DNA of 64,000 nucleotides, taken from Pseudomonas oryzihabitans. GTDB taxonomy: Bacteria; Pseudomonadota; Gammaproteobacteria; Pseudomonadales; Pseudomonadaceae. Below, one piece after another: positions 24,248 through 33,221 of the stretch. Position numbers and translations under genes: made by a program. Positions within the stretch are counted from its first letter, which is position 1. The number at the start of each line of letters is the position of its first letter. The notes beneath the pieces are model-generated. The model was given only the letters and a program-made list of their open reading frames with translations, was not told the origin of the DNA and ran no database searches. Where the stretch lies: NCBI RefSeq assembly GCF_001518815.1, contig NZ_CP013987.1:3370501-3434500 (forward strand). Direction: 5' to 3'.

Positions 24248-24874
24248 CTAGGGCGTCGGTAGCACGTACCTGAGGATGGCGACGAAGTGCAGCGCGCTGC
24301 CGGCCATGACGAAGCCATGCCAGATGCCGTGCCAGTGACGAAAACGATCGTCGAAGACGAAGAACAGGATGCCGACGGTATAGAGCACGCCGCCGGCTGC
24401 CAGCCAGGCGAAGCCTTCGCCGCCCAGGCGATCCAGCAGCGGCCCCACCGCCACCAGCACGATCCAGCCCATGACGGCGTAGATCACCAGCGACAGGATG
24501 CGCGCTTCCGAGCGGGGCTTGAGCTCCTGCGCCATCCCGAACAGGGCCAGGCCCCAGACGATGCCGAACAGCGTCCAGCCCCAGGGCCCGCGCAAGGTCA
24601 CCAGGCAGAACGGCGTGTAGCTGCCGGCGATGAGCAGGTAGATCGACAGGTGATCGAGCTTTTGCAACAGGCGTTTAGCCCGCCCCTTCACGCTGTGGTA
24701 GAGGGTCGAAATGCTGTAGAGGATCACCAGCGCGACCCCGTAGATGGCCACGCTGACGATGCGCCAGGGATCACCCTGCAGGCTGGCCAGCACCACCAGG
24801 GTAATGGCCCCGGCCAGCGCCAGCAGCGCGCCGACCAGGTGGGTCCAGGCATTGAGACGTTCGCCGTGATACAT
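24248..24874 (-). CDS. Hemolysin III / PAQR-family membrane protein
   Basis: A 208-residue seven-helix protein. Conserved metal-site elements of the PAQR/HlyIII family are visible: LNAWTHLVGALLAL near 7, STLYHSVKG near 56, LDHLSIYLLIAGSYTPF near 72 and HWHGIWHGFVMAGS near 181. These His/Asp/Ser residues mark a predicted zinc-hydrolase site in the membrane. Haemolysis is not implied by the name. It is a single gene, upstream on the minus strand of the RlpA-like gene. Confidence 0.9.
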   Translation of the reverse strand: MYHGERLNAWTHLVGALLALAGAITLVVLASLQGDPWRIVSVAIYGVALVILYSISTLYHSVKGRAKRLLQKLDHLSIYLLIAGSYTPFCLVTLRGPWGWTLFGIVWGLALFGMAQELKPRSEARILSLVIYAVMGWIVLVAVGPLLDRLGGEGFAWLAAGGVLYTVGILFFVFDDRFRHWHGIWHGFVMAGSALHFVAILRYVLPTP

Positions 24875-24910
24875 GCGTCCTCCAGGTCAGGGTCGCACCG
24901 TGACTCAGGT

Positions 24911-26266
24911 TCAGCCTGAGCCCTCGCGACGGGCGGTGAGGCGCTCATAACGGTCGAGCAGTGGCTGGATGGAAACCCCATGTACCGCGATGCTCAGGGC
25001 TACCACCGACAGCGTAAGGTCGACGATGGTCCCGGCCCAGTCGGCCGTGACATGATGCGTGAGCGCGTAGCACAGATAATACAGGCTACCGATTCCACGA
25101 ATGCCGAACCAGCCGATCAGCGCCCCCTGATGCCGCTCGATGCGGGTGAAGGGCAGCATGGTCGCTACCCCCAGCGGCCGGATCACGGCGAACAGCAAGG
25201 CACCCAGCAGCAGGGCGCGGCTGTCCCAGTGGGTGATGAGCACCACGCCGAGCAGGGTGACCAGCAGCACTTCGAAGGAGCGCTCCACCAGGCTGCCAAA
25301 GGCGAGCATGTCGCCCATCATCACGCCGGCCGCCATCTTGGGCTCTTCGAGATCGTCCGCCTTGGCCACCGTGGCGTGCTCCGGTGCGCCGGTGAGATGC
25401 CCGATCACCGGCTGCGCCAGTTGTTCGGAAGGGATTTCCGCATTGCCGGAGGTCTGCACCTCGGCCTGGCGCAGGCCCAGCCCGGCGGCGAACACCGCGA
25501 GAAAACCGTAGCCGCCGATCTCGTCGGCCAGCACATAGGACAGGGCGATCAGCGCCAGGGCGAGGAAGTCGTTGGGCGAAATGGTGCTGTCACCGTGCCG
25601 GGTACGCAGGTAGATCATCAACCGGCCCACGCCCTTGCCCATGGTGTAGCCCAGCAACAGGCCCGCCGGTACCGCCCAGAGCACGCTTTTCAGGAACCAC
25701 TCCAGGGTCCAGCCCCACTGGGGCTCGCCATGTTGCAACAGCAGCAGACCGAGCAGCACGAAGGGAAAGGCCGTGCCGTCGTTGAGGCCGGCCTCACCGG
25801 AAAGGCCGAAGCGCACCCGGTCGAAATCCTGGGCGTGGTTGACCTGTACCAGGCCGGCCAGCACCGGATCGGTAGGCGCGAGGATGGCACCGATCAGCAG
25901 GGCCACGCCCCAGGGCAGGCCGAGCAGATAGTGAGCGACCAGGCAGACCCCGGCGATGCTGAGGACCATCACCGGCCCGGCCAGGAGGTAGGCACCGTGC
26001 CAGGAGGAGCGACGGAACGACAGCCGCAGCTTGAGGCCGCTGACGAACAGCGAGAAGAGCACCGCCACCTCGGTGAGGTGGCCGATCCAGTTCGCCGACT
26101 GCTGGAAGTCGACCTCGGCCAGGCCCAGGCCGATGGGACTGATGAGCATGCCAAAGGCCAGGCAGACCACCGAAGTGGTCACCGGCAGCCAACGGAGATA
26201 AGCGGAGGTCAGGGCCAGGATCATCAATAGCGATCCCAATACCCCAACCCAGACGAGAAAAGTCAT
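24911..26266 (-). CDS. Na+/H+ antiporter, CPA1 (NhaP-like)
   Basis: A 451-residue antiporter of the CPA1 family with about 12 helices. The ion-binding helix motif GEAGLNDGTAFPFVLLG near 185-201 carries the critical Asn-Asp pair. FGIRGIGSLYYLCYAL near 393 is the late conserved segment. It exchanges monovalent cations for protons at the inner membrane. The start at 26266 begins directly with the first helix; it lacks a good ribosome site, and the longer frame upstream has no hydrophobic or conserved sequence. Confidence 0.88.
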   Translation of the reverse strand: MTFLVWVGVLGSLLMILALTSAYLRWLPVTTSVVCLAFGMLISPIGLGLAEVDFQQSANWIGHLTEVAVLFSLFVSGLKLRLSFRRSSWHGAYLLAGPVMVLSIAGVCLVAHYLLGLPWGVALLIGAILAPTDPVLAGLVQVNHAQDFDRVRFGLSGEAGLNDGTAFPFVLLGLLLLQHGEPQWGWTLEWFLKSVLWAVPAGLLLGYTMGKGVGRLMIYLRTRHGDSTISPNDFLALALIALSYVLADEIGGYGFLAVFAAGLGLRQAEVQTSGNAEIPSEQLAQPVIGHLTGAPEHATVAKADDLEEPKMAAGVMMGDMLAFGSLVERSFEVLLVTLLGVVLITHWDSRALLLGALLFAVIRPLGVATMLPFTRIERHQGALIGWFGIRGIGSLYYLCYALTHHVTADWAGTIVDLTLSVVALSIAVHGVSIQPLLDRYERLTARREGSG

Positions 26267-26448
26267 GTGGGTAGCGTGATCCAGAACAGGAGAGGAAGAG
26301 CCAGTGGCGGGCGCCACCTTCCTGATGGAGACTGCGCCAAGGCCGTCACAGTGCCGCCTATCTGCCGAATGGCGTGCCCTGCAGTGACCCCAAGGCCCTG
26401 ACCGGGGTCCCATGCCTTACAGTCCCTCCACGGAAAGCCTCTTCCCGC

Positions 26449-28842
26449 ATGAGCGATCACCGCCTCCGCAAGCAACGCCGTCTCGACCGCCTGCAGCTAT
26501 TCCTCGACTGGGCCAGCCGCACCCACGCGACCTTCACTGCCAAGCAGCAGCACCAGGAACTCTGGTTCAAGCCCTACGCGGGCTATCCCCTGCCGCACCT
26601 GGGACGCATCGCCAAGGCCTTCTGGCTGGGTCTGGACGAAGCTGCCGCGGTAGCGGCCGGCAGCACGCCCGATCCCGATACCTTGCTGGGCCAGGCCCTG
26701 CTCAGTGCCGGCAAGACCTTTGGCTATCCGGTGGATGTCTTCGGCAGCGAAAAACTCTTCACGGGCGGCGCGGCGAGCGAGTTGCTCGAACCTCACTGGG
26801 CGCTGCAGTTGGTGGAAAGCGATTCCGCGACCACCTTCGAGGCCGCGGTACGGCAACGCCTGGGTGCGAGCGTGCGCGAGCGGCTTGGCGTGATGGCAGC
26901 GCCCTTCGCCGAGATGGCCGAGGAAGATCGCCAGCGTGTGCTGGAGCGGGTGCCCCAGGCCCTGATCCGCCTGGACGACTTCCTGCCGCGCGCGGTGGAG
27001 GTGCTCAACGAGACGCGCCACGAACTGAGGTTCAACGTGGTGCTGACCCACGAGGACATCCGTCTGGAGATCCCCCGGCGCCTGGCGGCCAATCAGGGGC
27101 GCCTGCTCGGCGACGCCGATGTCGCCGCGCTCAAGGCGGAGGCCGAGCGGGAACTGCGCGAGCGCTTCGCCGTGCTGGTGAGCGAAGCCGATGCCCTGGA
27201 CTTCGATCTGCACCAGCTCGGCACGCCGCGCCTGCAGGAACTGATGCGCCTGGAGGCCGACAAGTTGCGTCGGGCCCTGCGCCATGCCGTGGCGCAGCAG
27301 CGCGAGAAGATGGCCTTCGCCGTACTGCTGGAAAACAACCCGCGCTTCGGCCAGTACCACCAGAACTATCCGGCCCGGCGCCTGACCCGTACCTGGACCG
27401 CCCTGCTCGGCCCCACCAACAGCGGTAAGACCCACAGGTCCATCGAGGCCATGGCGGCGGTGACCCACGCCATCTACCTGTCACCCCTGCGGCTGATGGC
27501 CCTGGAGAACCAGGAGCGCCTGGAATCCCTCGGCGTGCCCTGCTCCCTGGTGACTGGTGAGGAAGAGATCATTCGTCCGGGCGCCACCCACTTCTGCTGC
27601 ACCGTCGAGGAATTCGCCCGCTTCCGGCGCCAGCAATGGGAGGTGGTGGTGGTCGACGAGGTGCAGATGCTGGCCGATCCGCAACGCGGCTGGGCCTGGG
27701 TCGATGCCCTGGTCAGCGCCCATACCAAACGCCTGCTGATGACCGGCCCGGCGCTGATCGAACCCTCGCTGCGCACCCTCTGCGACCTGTGCGAGGACCG
27801 CCTGGAGATCAAGCCCACCAAGCGCCTGTCGCCGGTCACGGTGGCGCGCCATGCCACCGCCCTGGAGCGCCTGGAGCCCGGGTCGCTGCTGGTAGCTTTC
27901 AGCCGGCGAGTGGTGCTGGAGCTCAAGGGCCTGCTGGAGATGGCCGGCCGTCGGGTCTCGGTGGTCTATGGCGCCCTCTCCCCGGAGGTGCGTCGTGAAC
28001 AGGCGCGGCGTTTCCGCGAAGGCGAGACCGAGATCATGGTGGCCACCGATGCGGTGGGCATGGGCCTCAACCTGCCCGCCCACACGCTGTGCTTCTATAC
28101 CGACGAGAAATTCGACGGGGTGCAGAATCGCCCGCTGCGGGTGCAGGAGGTCAAGCAGATCGGCGGGCGCGCCGGGCGGTTCGGCCATCATGCCGAGGGC
28201 GAGATCACCGCGCTGGAACCCCATGTGCTGCGCAACATCAAGCGGCTGTTCCACAGCCCGGACGATCCGGTGGACCTGCACCAGTTCCAGGTGCGACCGA
28301 GCCTGGAACACCTGCGCGCCCTGTCCGACTTCATGGAGGAGCCCAGCCTGCTGCGCACCTGGCTGACCTTCAACCGCAACATCAACTACGGCGATGCCTT
28401 CGTCTCGGTGCTACCCGATGAACTGGCCGAGTGGATCAAGCTGATCGACCTGCCCGGCATCGATTTCCAGCTGCGCTGGATCTTCGCCTGCACGCCGATC
28501 CGCGGCGGTCTGGAGGGCCCGGCCAGTGGCCAGGCCCAGCGCTGGCTGCGCATGGTCGCCCGCGGCGAGCCGGTGGATTTGCCGCGCATTCCCATGGGTA
28601 ACGATCTCGCCGGACTGGAAAGCGCCCTGCACGTGGTGGAGACCTATCTGCACCTGGCGCGCAGTCTGCCCGAGCTGTTTCCCGCCCTGGAACGCGGCCA
28701 GGATCATCGCGACCTGCTCAACGACGCCATCACCCGCGAGCTGTCGCGCCGCCGCCGGCCGCGTGGACAGGAGAAAGGCCAGGGCAAGGGTGGCAGGCGC
28801 CAGGGACGTGGCGAACGCCGAGGTGGACGCTTCGGGCGCTAG
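26449..28842 (+). CDS. SUV3-like superfamily 2 RNA helicase
   Basis: Encodes 797 residues. A ~300-residue N-terminal region of unclear role precedes the helicase core: Walker A GPTNSGKTHRSIEAM near 320, DEVQ box VVVDEVQMLADPQRGWAW near 400, ATDAVGMGLNLP near 530 and arginine-finger QIGGRAGRFG near 570. The GPTNSGKT and DEVQ forms are typical of SUV3, the mitochondrial RNA helicase; bacterial homologues are known but little studied. The C-terminal ~35 residues are rich in Arg and Gly (RRRRPRGQEKGQGKGGRRQG), an RNA-binding tail. The start at 26449 has only a weak ribosome site. The gene overlaps the convergent DUF4442 gene by 4 bases. Confidence 0.9.
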   Translation: MSDHRLRKQRRLDRLQLFLDWASRTHATFTAKQQHQELWFKPYAGYPLPHLGRIAKAFWLGLDEAAAVAAGSTPDPDTLLGQALLSAGKTFGYPVDVFGSEKLFTGGAASELLEPHWALQLVESDSATTFEAAVRQRLGASVRERLGVMAAPFAEMAEEDRQRVLERVPQALIRLDDFLPRAVEVLNETRHELRFNVVLTHEDIRLEIPRRLAANQGRLLGDADVAALKAEAERELRERFAVLVSEADALDFDLHQLGTPRLQELMRLEADKLRRALRHAVAQQREKMAFAVLLENNPRFGQYHQNYPARRLTRTWTALLGPTNSGKTHRSIEAMAAVTHAIYLSPLRLMALENQERLESLGVPCSLVTGEEEIIRPGATHFCCTVEEFARFRRQQWEVVVVDEVQMLADPQRGWAWVDALVSAHTKRLLMTGPALIEPSLRTLCDLCEDRLEIKPTKRLSPVTVARHATALERLEPGSLLVAFSRRVVLELKGLLEMAGRRVSVVYGALSPEVRREQARRFREGETEIMVATDAVGMGLNLPAHTLCFYTDEKFDGVQNRPLRVQEVKQIGGRAGRFGHHAEGEITALEPHVLRNIKRLFHSPDDPVDLHQFQVRPSLEHLRALSDFMEEPSLLRTWLTFNRNINYGDAFVSVLPDELAEWIKLIDLPGIDFQLRWIFACTPIRGGLEGPASGQAQRWLRMVARGEPVDLPRIPMGNDLAGLESALHVVETYLHLARSLPELFPALERGQDHRDLLNDAITRELSRRRRPRGQEKGQGKGGRRQGRGERRGGRFGR

Positions 28843-29297
28843 GCCGTCGGCGTCCGCGCCTTGAAGCTCCAGGTAAAGAAGAACTCGGCCACCTGCTCGC
28901 CGCTTTCATCGGTGCCGACGCTACGCAACTGGACGGCCTGCGGCTCGCCTGTCTCCCGTGCCCGGGTCAGGGCCGCGGCGATGACCGCGCCCTGGTCGCA
29001 GCGAAAAACGATGGTGCCCACCGCCTTCTTGGTGAAGCTGGCGCTCATCGCCACCACCAGCATGGCGAAGCCCTGGCCGGAGCGGCGGATATGCAGGTCG
29101 GCGAGCAAGCCGGTGGAAAATTCCGCCGCCATGCCTTCCACCGCCCAGAACATGCTCTTGAAGGGATTCTGGTTCAGCCAGCCATGGGTGACCTGCATCT
29201 GGCAGCCGGTGGCGTCCAGCTGACGCAGGCGCAAGCCGGCGATCTTGGCGATGGGTATCTTGGTCCAGGCGAAGAGATTGAACAGCAGTCGATTCAT
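28839..29297 (-). CDS. DUF4442 hot-dog-fold (thioesterase-like) protein
   Basis: A 152-residue protein of the DUF4442 family, whose hot-dog fold groups it with acyl-CoA thioesterases. Visible features are MNRLLFNLFAWTKIPI at the N-terminus, HGWLNQNPFKSMFWAVEGMA near 38 and a run of beta strands from about 80 to the end. Catalytic residues are not obvious. The ATG at 29297 starts the conserved N-terminus; a longer frame upstream adds unconserved sequence. Confidence 0.82.
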   Translation of the reverse strand: MNRLLFNLFAWTKIPIAKIAGLRLRQLDATGCQMQVTHGWLNQNPFKSMFWAVEGMAAEFSTGLLADLHIRRSGQGFAMLVVAMSASFTKKAVGTIVFRCDQGAVIAAALTRARETGEPQAVQLRSVGTDESGEQVAEFFFTWSFKARTPTA

Positions 29298-29459
29298 GGC
29301 AGGCGCATCCGGCAGCCTGGCTGAAGCGCCAGGTGCCCCGCAGCTTAGCGCGTCACCTCGGGTCGCTCCATGGCGGGCAGGCACGGCCCGGCAGACAGTT
29401 CGCGACTCGCTAGTCGCGCGGTCCGGGGCGCCTCGAAACAGCCGAGGCGCCCTGGTCCA

Positions 29460-30650
29460 TCACAGCGGATTGGCGTTGAGCTGCTCGGCATAGCGACGGG
29501 TCATGAACACCGCGAACAGCAGGCCAGCCACCGCCAGGCTGCCGCCCACCAGGCCGATATAGGGCATGCCGACCTGGGAGCCCACCACGCTACCCAGCAG
29601 GGCGCCACCACCGATACCGACGTTGTAGATGCCGGAGAACAGCGCCATGGCCACATCGGTGGCGTCCTTGGCCAGGGCCAGTACCTTGGATTGCAGCGCC
29701 AGGCCGAAACTCATGATGGCGATACCCCAGATCACGCTCAGCCCCTCCAGCATGAAGTCCTTCCAGGCGAAGGGCAGCAGCAACAGCAGCGACAGGGCGA
29801 TACCGCCAATGGCGATGATCAGGAAACCATTGGGGAATCTCAGGCTGTAGCGACTGAACAGCAGCGAGCCAATCACCCCGGAGCCACCAAACAGCAGCAG
29901 CAAGGCGGTGATCTGCATGCCGCCCATCCCCGCCACTTCCACGGCAAAGGGCTCGATGTAGCTATAGCCGGTGAAGTGGGCGGTCACCACCAGCACCGTG
30001 AGGAGGTAGATGCACAGCAGCGCCGGCCGCTTGAACAACACCGGCAGGCTGGCCAGGGAGCCGGAGTTCTCGCTGGGCAGCAACGGCAGGTTGCGCGCCA
30101 GCCAGAGCACCGTGCCCACCGCGAGGGCGGCGATGGCGACAAAGGTGTAGCGCCAGCCCAGCAGCTCACCCAATACCCGGCCCAGCGGGATGCCCAGCAC
30201 CATGGCCAGACAGGTGCCGGTGGCCAGCAGGCCGAGGGCCTGGGTCTGCTTGCCGGCCGGCGCGATGCGCACGGCGAGCGAGGCGGTGATCGACCAGAAC
30301 ACCGCATGGGCGAAGGCAATGCCGATGCGACTGGCCACCAGCACCTCGAAGCTCCAGGCCACGCCGGAGAGGCCATGGCAGAGGATGAACACCGCGAAGA
30401 CGAACATCAGCAGACGTCGGCGCTCGATGGCACGGGTGGCAAGCATCATCGGCAGCGACATCAGAGCGACCACCCAGGCATAGATGGTCAGCATCAGCCC
30501 GACCTGTGACGGGCGCATGTCAAAGCTGCGACCGATGTCGCTGAGCAGCGCCACCGGCACGAATTCCGTGGTGTTGAAGATGAAGGCGGCCAGGGCCAGG
30601 GCGATGACACCGGACCAGCTGGATTTCCGGGCTTCGGCGGTAGCATCCAT
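29460..30650 (-). CDS. MFS transporter, sugar/drug exporter type (AraJ/SotB-like)
   Basis: A 396-residue 12-helix MFS protein from the ATG at 30650. The start [21 protein letters not shown] and [19 protein letters not shown] (loop 2-3) match the DHA1 group that includes SotB/YdeA and AraJ, exporters of sugars or drugs. Substrate unknown. It is monocistronic, with a 418-base spacer upstream shared with the DUF305 gene. Confidence 0.88.
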   Translation of the reverse strand: MDATAEARKSSWSGVIALALAAFIFNTTEFVPVALLSDIGRSFDMRPSQVGLMLTIYAWVVALMSLPMMLATRAIERRRLLMFVFAVFILCHGLSGVAWSFEVLVASRIGIAFAHAVFWSITASLAVRIAPAGKQTQALGLLATGTCLAMVLGIPLGRVLGELLGWRYTFVAIAALAVGTVLWLARNLPLLPSENSGSLASLPVLFKRPALLCIYLLTVLVVTAHFTGYSYIEPFAVEVAGMGGMQITALLLLFGGSGVIGSLLFSRYSLRFPNGFLIIAIGGIALSLLLLLPFAWKDFMLEGLSVIWGIAIMSFGLALQSKVLALAKDATDVAMALFSGIYNVGIGGGALLGSVVGSQVGMPYIGLVGGSLAVAGLLFAVFMTRRYAEQLNANPL

Positions 30651-31068
30651 GGAAGGTCTTCTACTCCAGAGCGAAAGGGTGGACCGTGACTCCCGGTTAG
30701 GGAGCCGACGACAGAAACCCACAAGCAAAGGCATTGCCCGCCTGCGACGCTGGGGTCGCGAGCGAGAAGTCTGCTGTAGGGAAGATTGGAATTGGATGTA
30801 GTAAAAATTCTACGCTGTCGTTTCGGACTACCACAACCGTCCGCAGTTGCGCGCAGGTCAGGCCGTAGCGCCAGGCAGCGGCTTCAACTCCCTGAGCGGC
30901 GGCGTTTTTGCTGCCGTGGCGCCGCACGCAACCGACCTGGCGGTGCGACAAAACATCGCGAAACCTTTTCCTGCGACGGGGCTCCCAGCGAGACAGGTCC
31001 GGCGATTGACCTTGCCCCAGGGGCAAGCTCTAGCCTCGGCGACGTCAGCCAGTTCAGGAGCCCTCCCC
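30651..31068. other. 418-base intergenic region, promoter at its right end
   Basis: Between the divergent MFS and DUF305 genes. Coding-like frames here are in line with the DUF305 gene but lack a signal peptide or conserved sequence, so I call no gene. The only structured part I see is the MerR-type promoter at 31006-31036. Confidence 0.5.
31006..31036 (+). promoter_or_regulatory. MerR/CueR-type promoter with 19-bp spacer and perfect dyad
   Basis: The -35 TTGACC (31006-31011) and -10 TAGCCT (31031-31036) are separated by 19 bases, the over-long spacer typical of MerR-family control. Between them lies CTTGCCCC-A-GGGGCAAG (31011-31027), a perfect dyad close to remembered CueR sites (CCTTGCC...GGCAAG). 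It precedes the DUF305 gene by about 33 bases, so that gene is probably induced by Cu(I)/Ag(I) or another MerR-sensed metal. Confidence 0.7.
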
Positions 31069-31404
31069 ATGCGTATTGCCCTTCCCACCACCCTGCTCGC
31101 CCTCACCCTCCTGGCCAGTGGTTTCGCCAGTGCCGCCCAGGACGACCACCAGGCCCACCAGGACATGCAGAAGAGCATGGAAGCCATGCATCAGGGCATG
31201 GAAGAAGGCCTCAAGGCCAAGGATCCTGACCTGGCCTTCGCCAAGGGCATGCTGGCCCACCACGAGGGCGCCGTCGACATGGCCCGCTACCAGCTCCAGC
31301 ACGGCAAGGACCCGGAGATGCGCACGCTGGCCGAAAACATCATTCAGGCCCAGCAAACGGAAATCGATCAGCTCAATCGCTGGATCAAGGCCCACGGCAA
31401 GTAA
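31069..31404 (+). CDS. Exported DUF305 (CopM-like) metal-response protein
   Basis: A 111-residue periplasmic protein: signal peptide MRIALPTTLLALTLLASGFA with cleavage near ASA-AQ, then a Met- and His-rich helix (HQDMQKSMEAMHQGMEEGL) and the DUF305 core FAKGMLAHHEGAVDMARYQL. The His pair and the regularly spaced Met residues fit the copper binding shown for some DUF305 proteins (CopM). AGGAG lies 8 bases before the ATG. The MerR-type promoter upstream supports a copper or silver role. Confidence 0.88.
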   Translation: MRIALPTTLLALTLLASGFASAAQDDHQAHQDMQKSMEAMHQGMEEGLKAKDPDLAFAKGMLAHHEGAVDMARYQLQHGKDPEMRTLAENIIQAQQTEIDQLNRWIKAHGK

Positions 31405-31462
31405 TGGTGCACCGCGCGCGGGACTGGCACAGTGAAAGGCCAGTCCTGTCGCGGAGACTCCC

Positions 31463-31846
31463 ATGCTGATCGATCACCTGGATCATCTGGTCCTGACCAC
31501 GGTGGACCTCGCCGCCTGCGAGGATTTCTATACCCGGGTGCTGGGCATGCGCCTGGAGGTATTCGGTACGGGGCGCAAGGCCCTGCGCTATGGCAACCAG
31601 AAGATCAATCTGCACGAGCGGGGCCATGAATTCGAACCCAAGGCGCACCTGCCGGTGCCGGGCGCGCTCGACCTCTGCTTTATCGCCCGCCAGCCGCTGG
31701 ACGCCGTGATCGCCCACCTCCAGCGCGAAGGCTGGCCGATCCTGGAAGGCCCGGTAGCGCGAACCGGCGCGACCGGACCGATCCGCTCGGTCTATGTGCG
31801 CGATCCCGATCTCAACCTCATCGAGATCGCCGAATACCAGACCTAG
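31463..31846 (+). CDS. VOC-family (glyoxalase/bleomycin-resistance fold) protein
   Basis: A 127-residue VOC protein with the paired beta-alpha-beta-beta-beta modules: LIDHLDHLVLTTVDLAACEDFYTRVLG at the start holds the first metal His, and VYVRDPDLNLIEIAEY at the end holds the last metal Glu. It resembles the small glyoxalase-like dioxygenase/virulence-protein group. Substrate unknown. It follows the DUF305 gene by 58 bases and may be co-transcribed; it overlaps the convergent CAP gene by 4 bases. Confidence 0.86.
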   Translation: MLIDHLDHLVLTTVDLAACEDFYTRVLGMRLEVFGTGRKALRYGNQKINLHERGHEFEPKAHLPVPGALDLCFIARQPLDAVIAHLQREGWPILEGPVARTGATGPIRSVYVRDPDLNLIEIAEYQT

Positions 31847-32691
31847 CGCGGCCGGCCGAACACCTGGGTCCAGTAGAGGCTATGGGTGCTGCGCGGATTC
31901 AGGGCGTAGGCCGCCCCCATCTCGGTGAACTCCGGATTCATCAGATTGGCGCAGTGCCCCGGGCTGGCCAACCAGCCCTGCATGGCCTGGGTGACCGAGC
32001 CGGCGCCGGCGGCGATGTTCTCGCCGATACGGGTCCAGCCATAGCCCTGCTTGGCCACCCGCTCGGCCACGGTGCCGCCGCCGGGCGCCGTGTGGGAGAA
32101 GTAGTCGCGGCCGGCCATGTCCTGGCTGTGGGCCAGGGCAGCGTTGGCCAAGGCCGGATTCCAGCGTAGCGGCGTGGTGGCGGCGAAGCGCCGGGTGCCG
32201 CAGGTGCGGGCCTGGGCACGGGCGCGATTGACTTCGGCCAGGACGGCCTTGCCGGCTGTCTGCCAGTCGCCCAATCCGGCGCTCACCACCGGACGCGCCA
32301 GCACCAGCTGCCAGCGTGGCCCCTGCTGACTCACACCGATCTGGGCATAGTCGCTGCTGGCGAGCGGCCGGCAATACTGCTGGCGCAGCCCGGCCATGGC
32401 CGCCTGGGCCGTGGGCGCGCCCGCCAGCATGATCACCTGCACCGCGGACGCCTGGTAACCCGCGGCGCGCAGATCGCTCTGCAGGCGCTCCCGTCCGGTC
32501 AGCCGTACGGCGGCCAGGCGATTGTCGGCGGCAAGGGGCGCGGCCGCGTGCATGCCGGCGCAGCCCTGGGGCGCAGCGCGATAGGCGTTGATCAGGCTGA
32601 CCAGCCGTGCCTCCTCGGGCGTCGCCGCCAGCGCGGCATCGGTCAGCAGGCTCGTGGTCAGCAGCAGGGAAAAGGCAAGAAAGCGAGGCAT
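31843..32691 (-). CDS. Exported CAP (SCP/PR1)-domain protein
   Basis: A 282-residue secreted protein with signal peptide (MPRFLAFSLLLTTSLLTDAALA). The N-terminal half (about 25-150) is a separate domain with Cys residues and no name that I know. The C-terminal half is a CAP domain: LRWNPALANAALAHSQDMAG near 170, DYFSHTAPGG near 191, RIGENIAAGAG near 217, and WLASPGHCANLMNPEFTEMGAAY near 237-259, which carry the His/Glu cavity residues. Bacterial CAP proteins are thought to bind or cut envelope components; function is unsettled. Confidence 0.86.
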   Translation of the reverse strand: MPRFLAFSLLLTTSLLTDAALAATPEEARLVSLINAYRAAPQGCAGMHAAAPLAADNRLAAVRLTGRERLQSDLRAAGYQASAVQVIMLAGAPTAQAAMAGLRQQYCRPLASSDYAQIGVSQQGPRWQLVLARPVVSAGLGDWQTAGKAVLAEVNRARAQARTCGTRRFAATTPLRWNPALANAALAHSQDMAGRDYFSHTAPGGGTVAERVAKQGYGWTRIGENIAAGAGSVTQAMQGWLASPGHCANLMNPEFTEMGAAYALNPRSTHSLYWTQVFGRPR

Positions 32692-32843
32692 GCGCGGGCC
32701 GATCCGAAAAGAGGGAAGCGCTATTTACCCGCCCTGAACCCGAGGCGCAACCCAAACGGCCCGTCAGCCGAGGAACGGATGGCAGTTTGCTTGCAGGGGT
32801 GATTGGAGTAGGCTCGCCCGCTCATTCAACAGGAGTCTCTCCC

Positions 32844-33125
32844 ATGGCCAAAGCCTCTGCCCGCCACATCCTGGTTTCCAGCGAAGACAAGTGCAACGAA
32901 CTCAAAGCCGCCATCGAAGGGGGCGCCGACTTCGCCCAGGTGGCCAAGGACAACTCCAGCTGCCCCTCCAGCCGTCAGGGCGGCGACCTGGGCACCTTCC
33001 GCCCGGGCCAGATGGTCAAGGAATTTGACACCGTGGTGTTCAGCGCGCCGCTGAACCAGGTCCAGGGTCCGGTAAAGACCCAGTTCGGCTATCACCTGGT
33101 GGAAGTCACCAGCCGCGAGGATTGA
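32844..33125 (+). CDS. ppiC: Parvulin peptidyl-prolyl cis-trans isomerase
   Basis: A 93-residue stand-alone parvulin, the size of PpiC. Conserved features are ARHILVSSEDKCNEL near the start, GGDLGTFRPGQMVKEFD near 49-65 and VKTQFGYHLVEVTSR at the end, covering the active-site His pair and the hydrophobic proline pocket. It lacks a signal peptide, so it works in the cytoplasm on prolyl peptide bonds. AGGAG precedes the ATG. Followed by a perfect hairpin. Confidence 0.92.
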   Translation: MAKASARHILVSSEDKCNELKAAIEGGADFAQVAKDNSSCPSSRQGGDLGTFRPGQMVKEFDTVVFSAPLNQVQGPVKTQFGYHLVEVTSRED

Positions 33126-33133
33126 TCTCGCCC

Positions 33134-33158
33134 GCGCTCTCGCCCGTAGCGAGAGCGC
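33134..33158 (+). terminator. Hairpin after ppiC
   Basis: Perfect 9-bp arms GCGCTCTCG (33134-33142) and CGAGAGCGC (33150-33158) with a 7-base loop, 8 bases after the ppiC stop. There is no strong U tract, so termination strength is uncertain. Confidence 0.6.
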
Positions 33159-33221
33159 CATCCCTGCGTTTCCTGCCTGACCGACTATCCTGCAGAGCTA
33201 CCGTCTCGCGAGGATAGCCCC

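Noticed and set aside
24248-24874. Hemolysin toxin
   Set aside because: The family name is historical; the seven-helix PAQR pattern with His/Asp metal residues does not indicate a secreted toxin.
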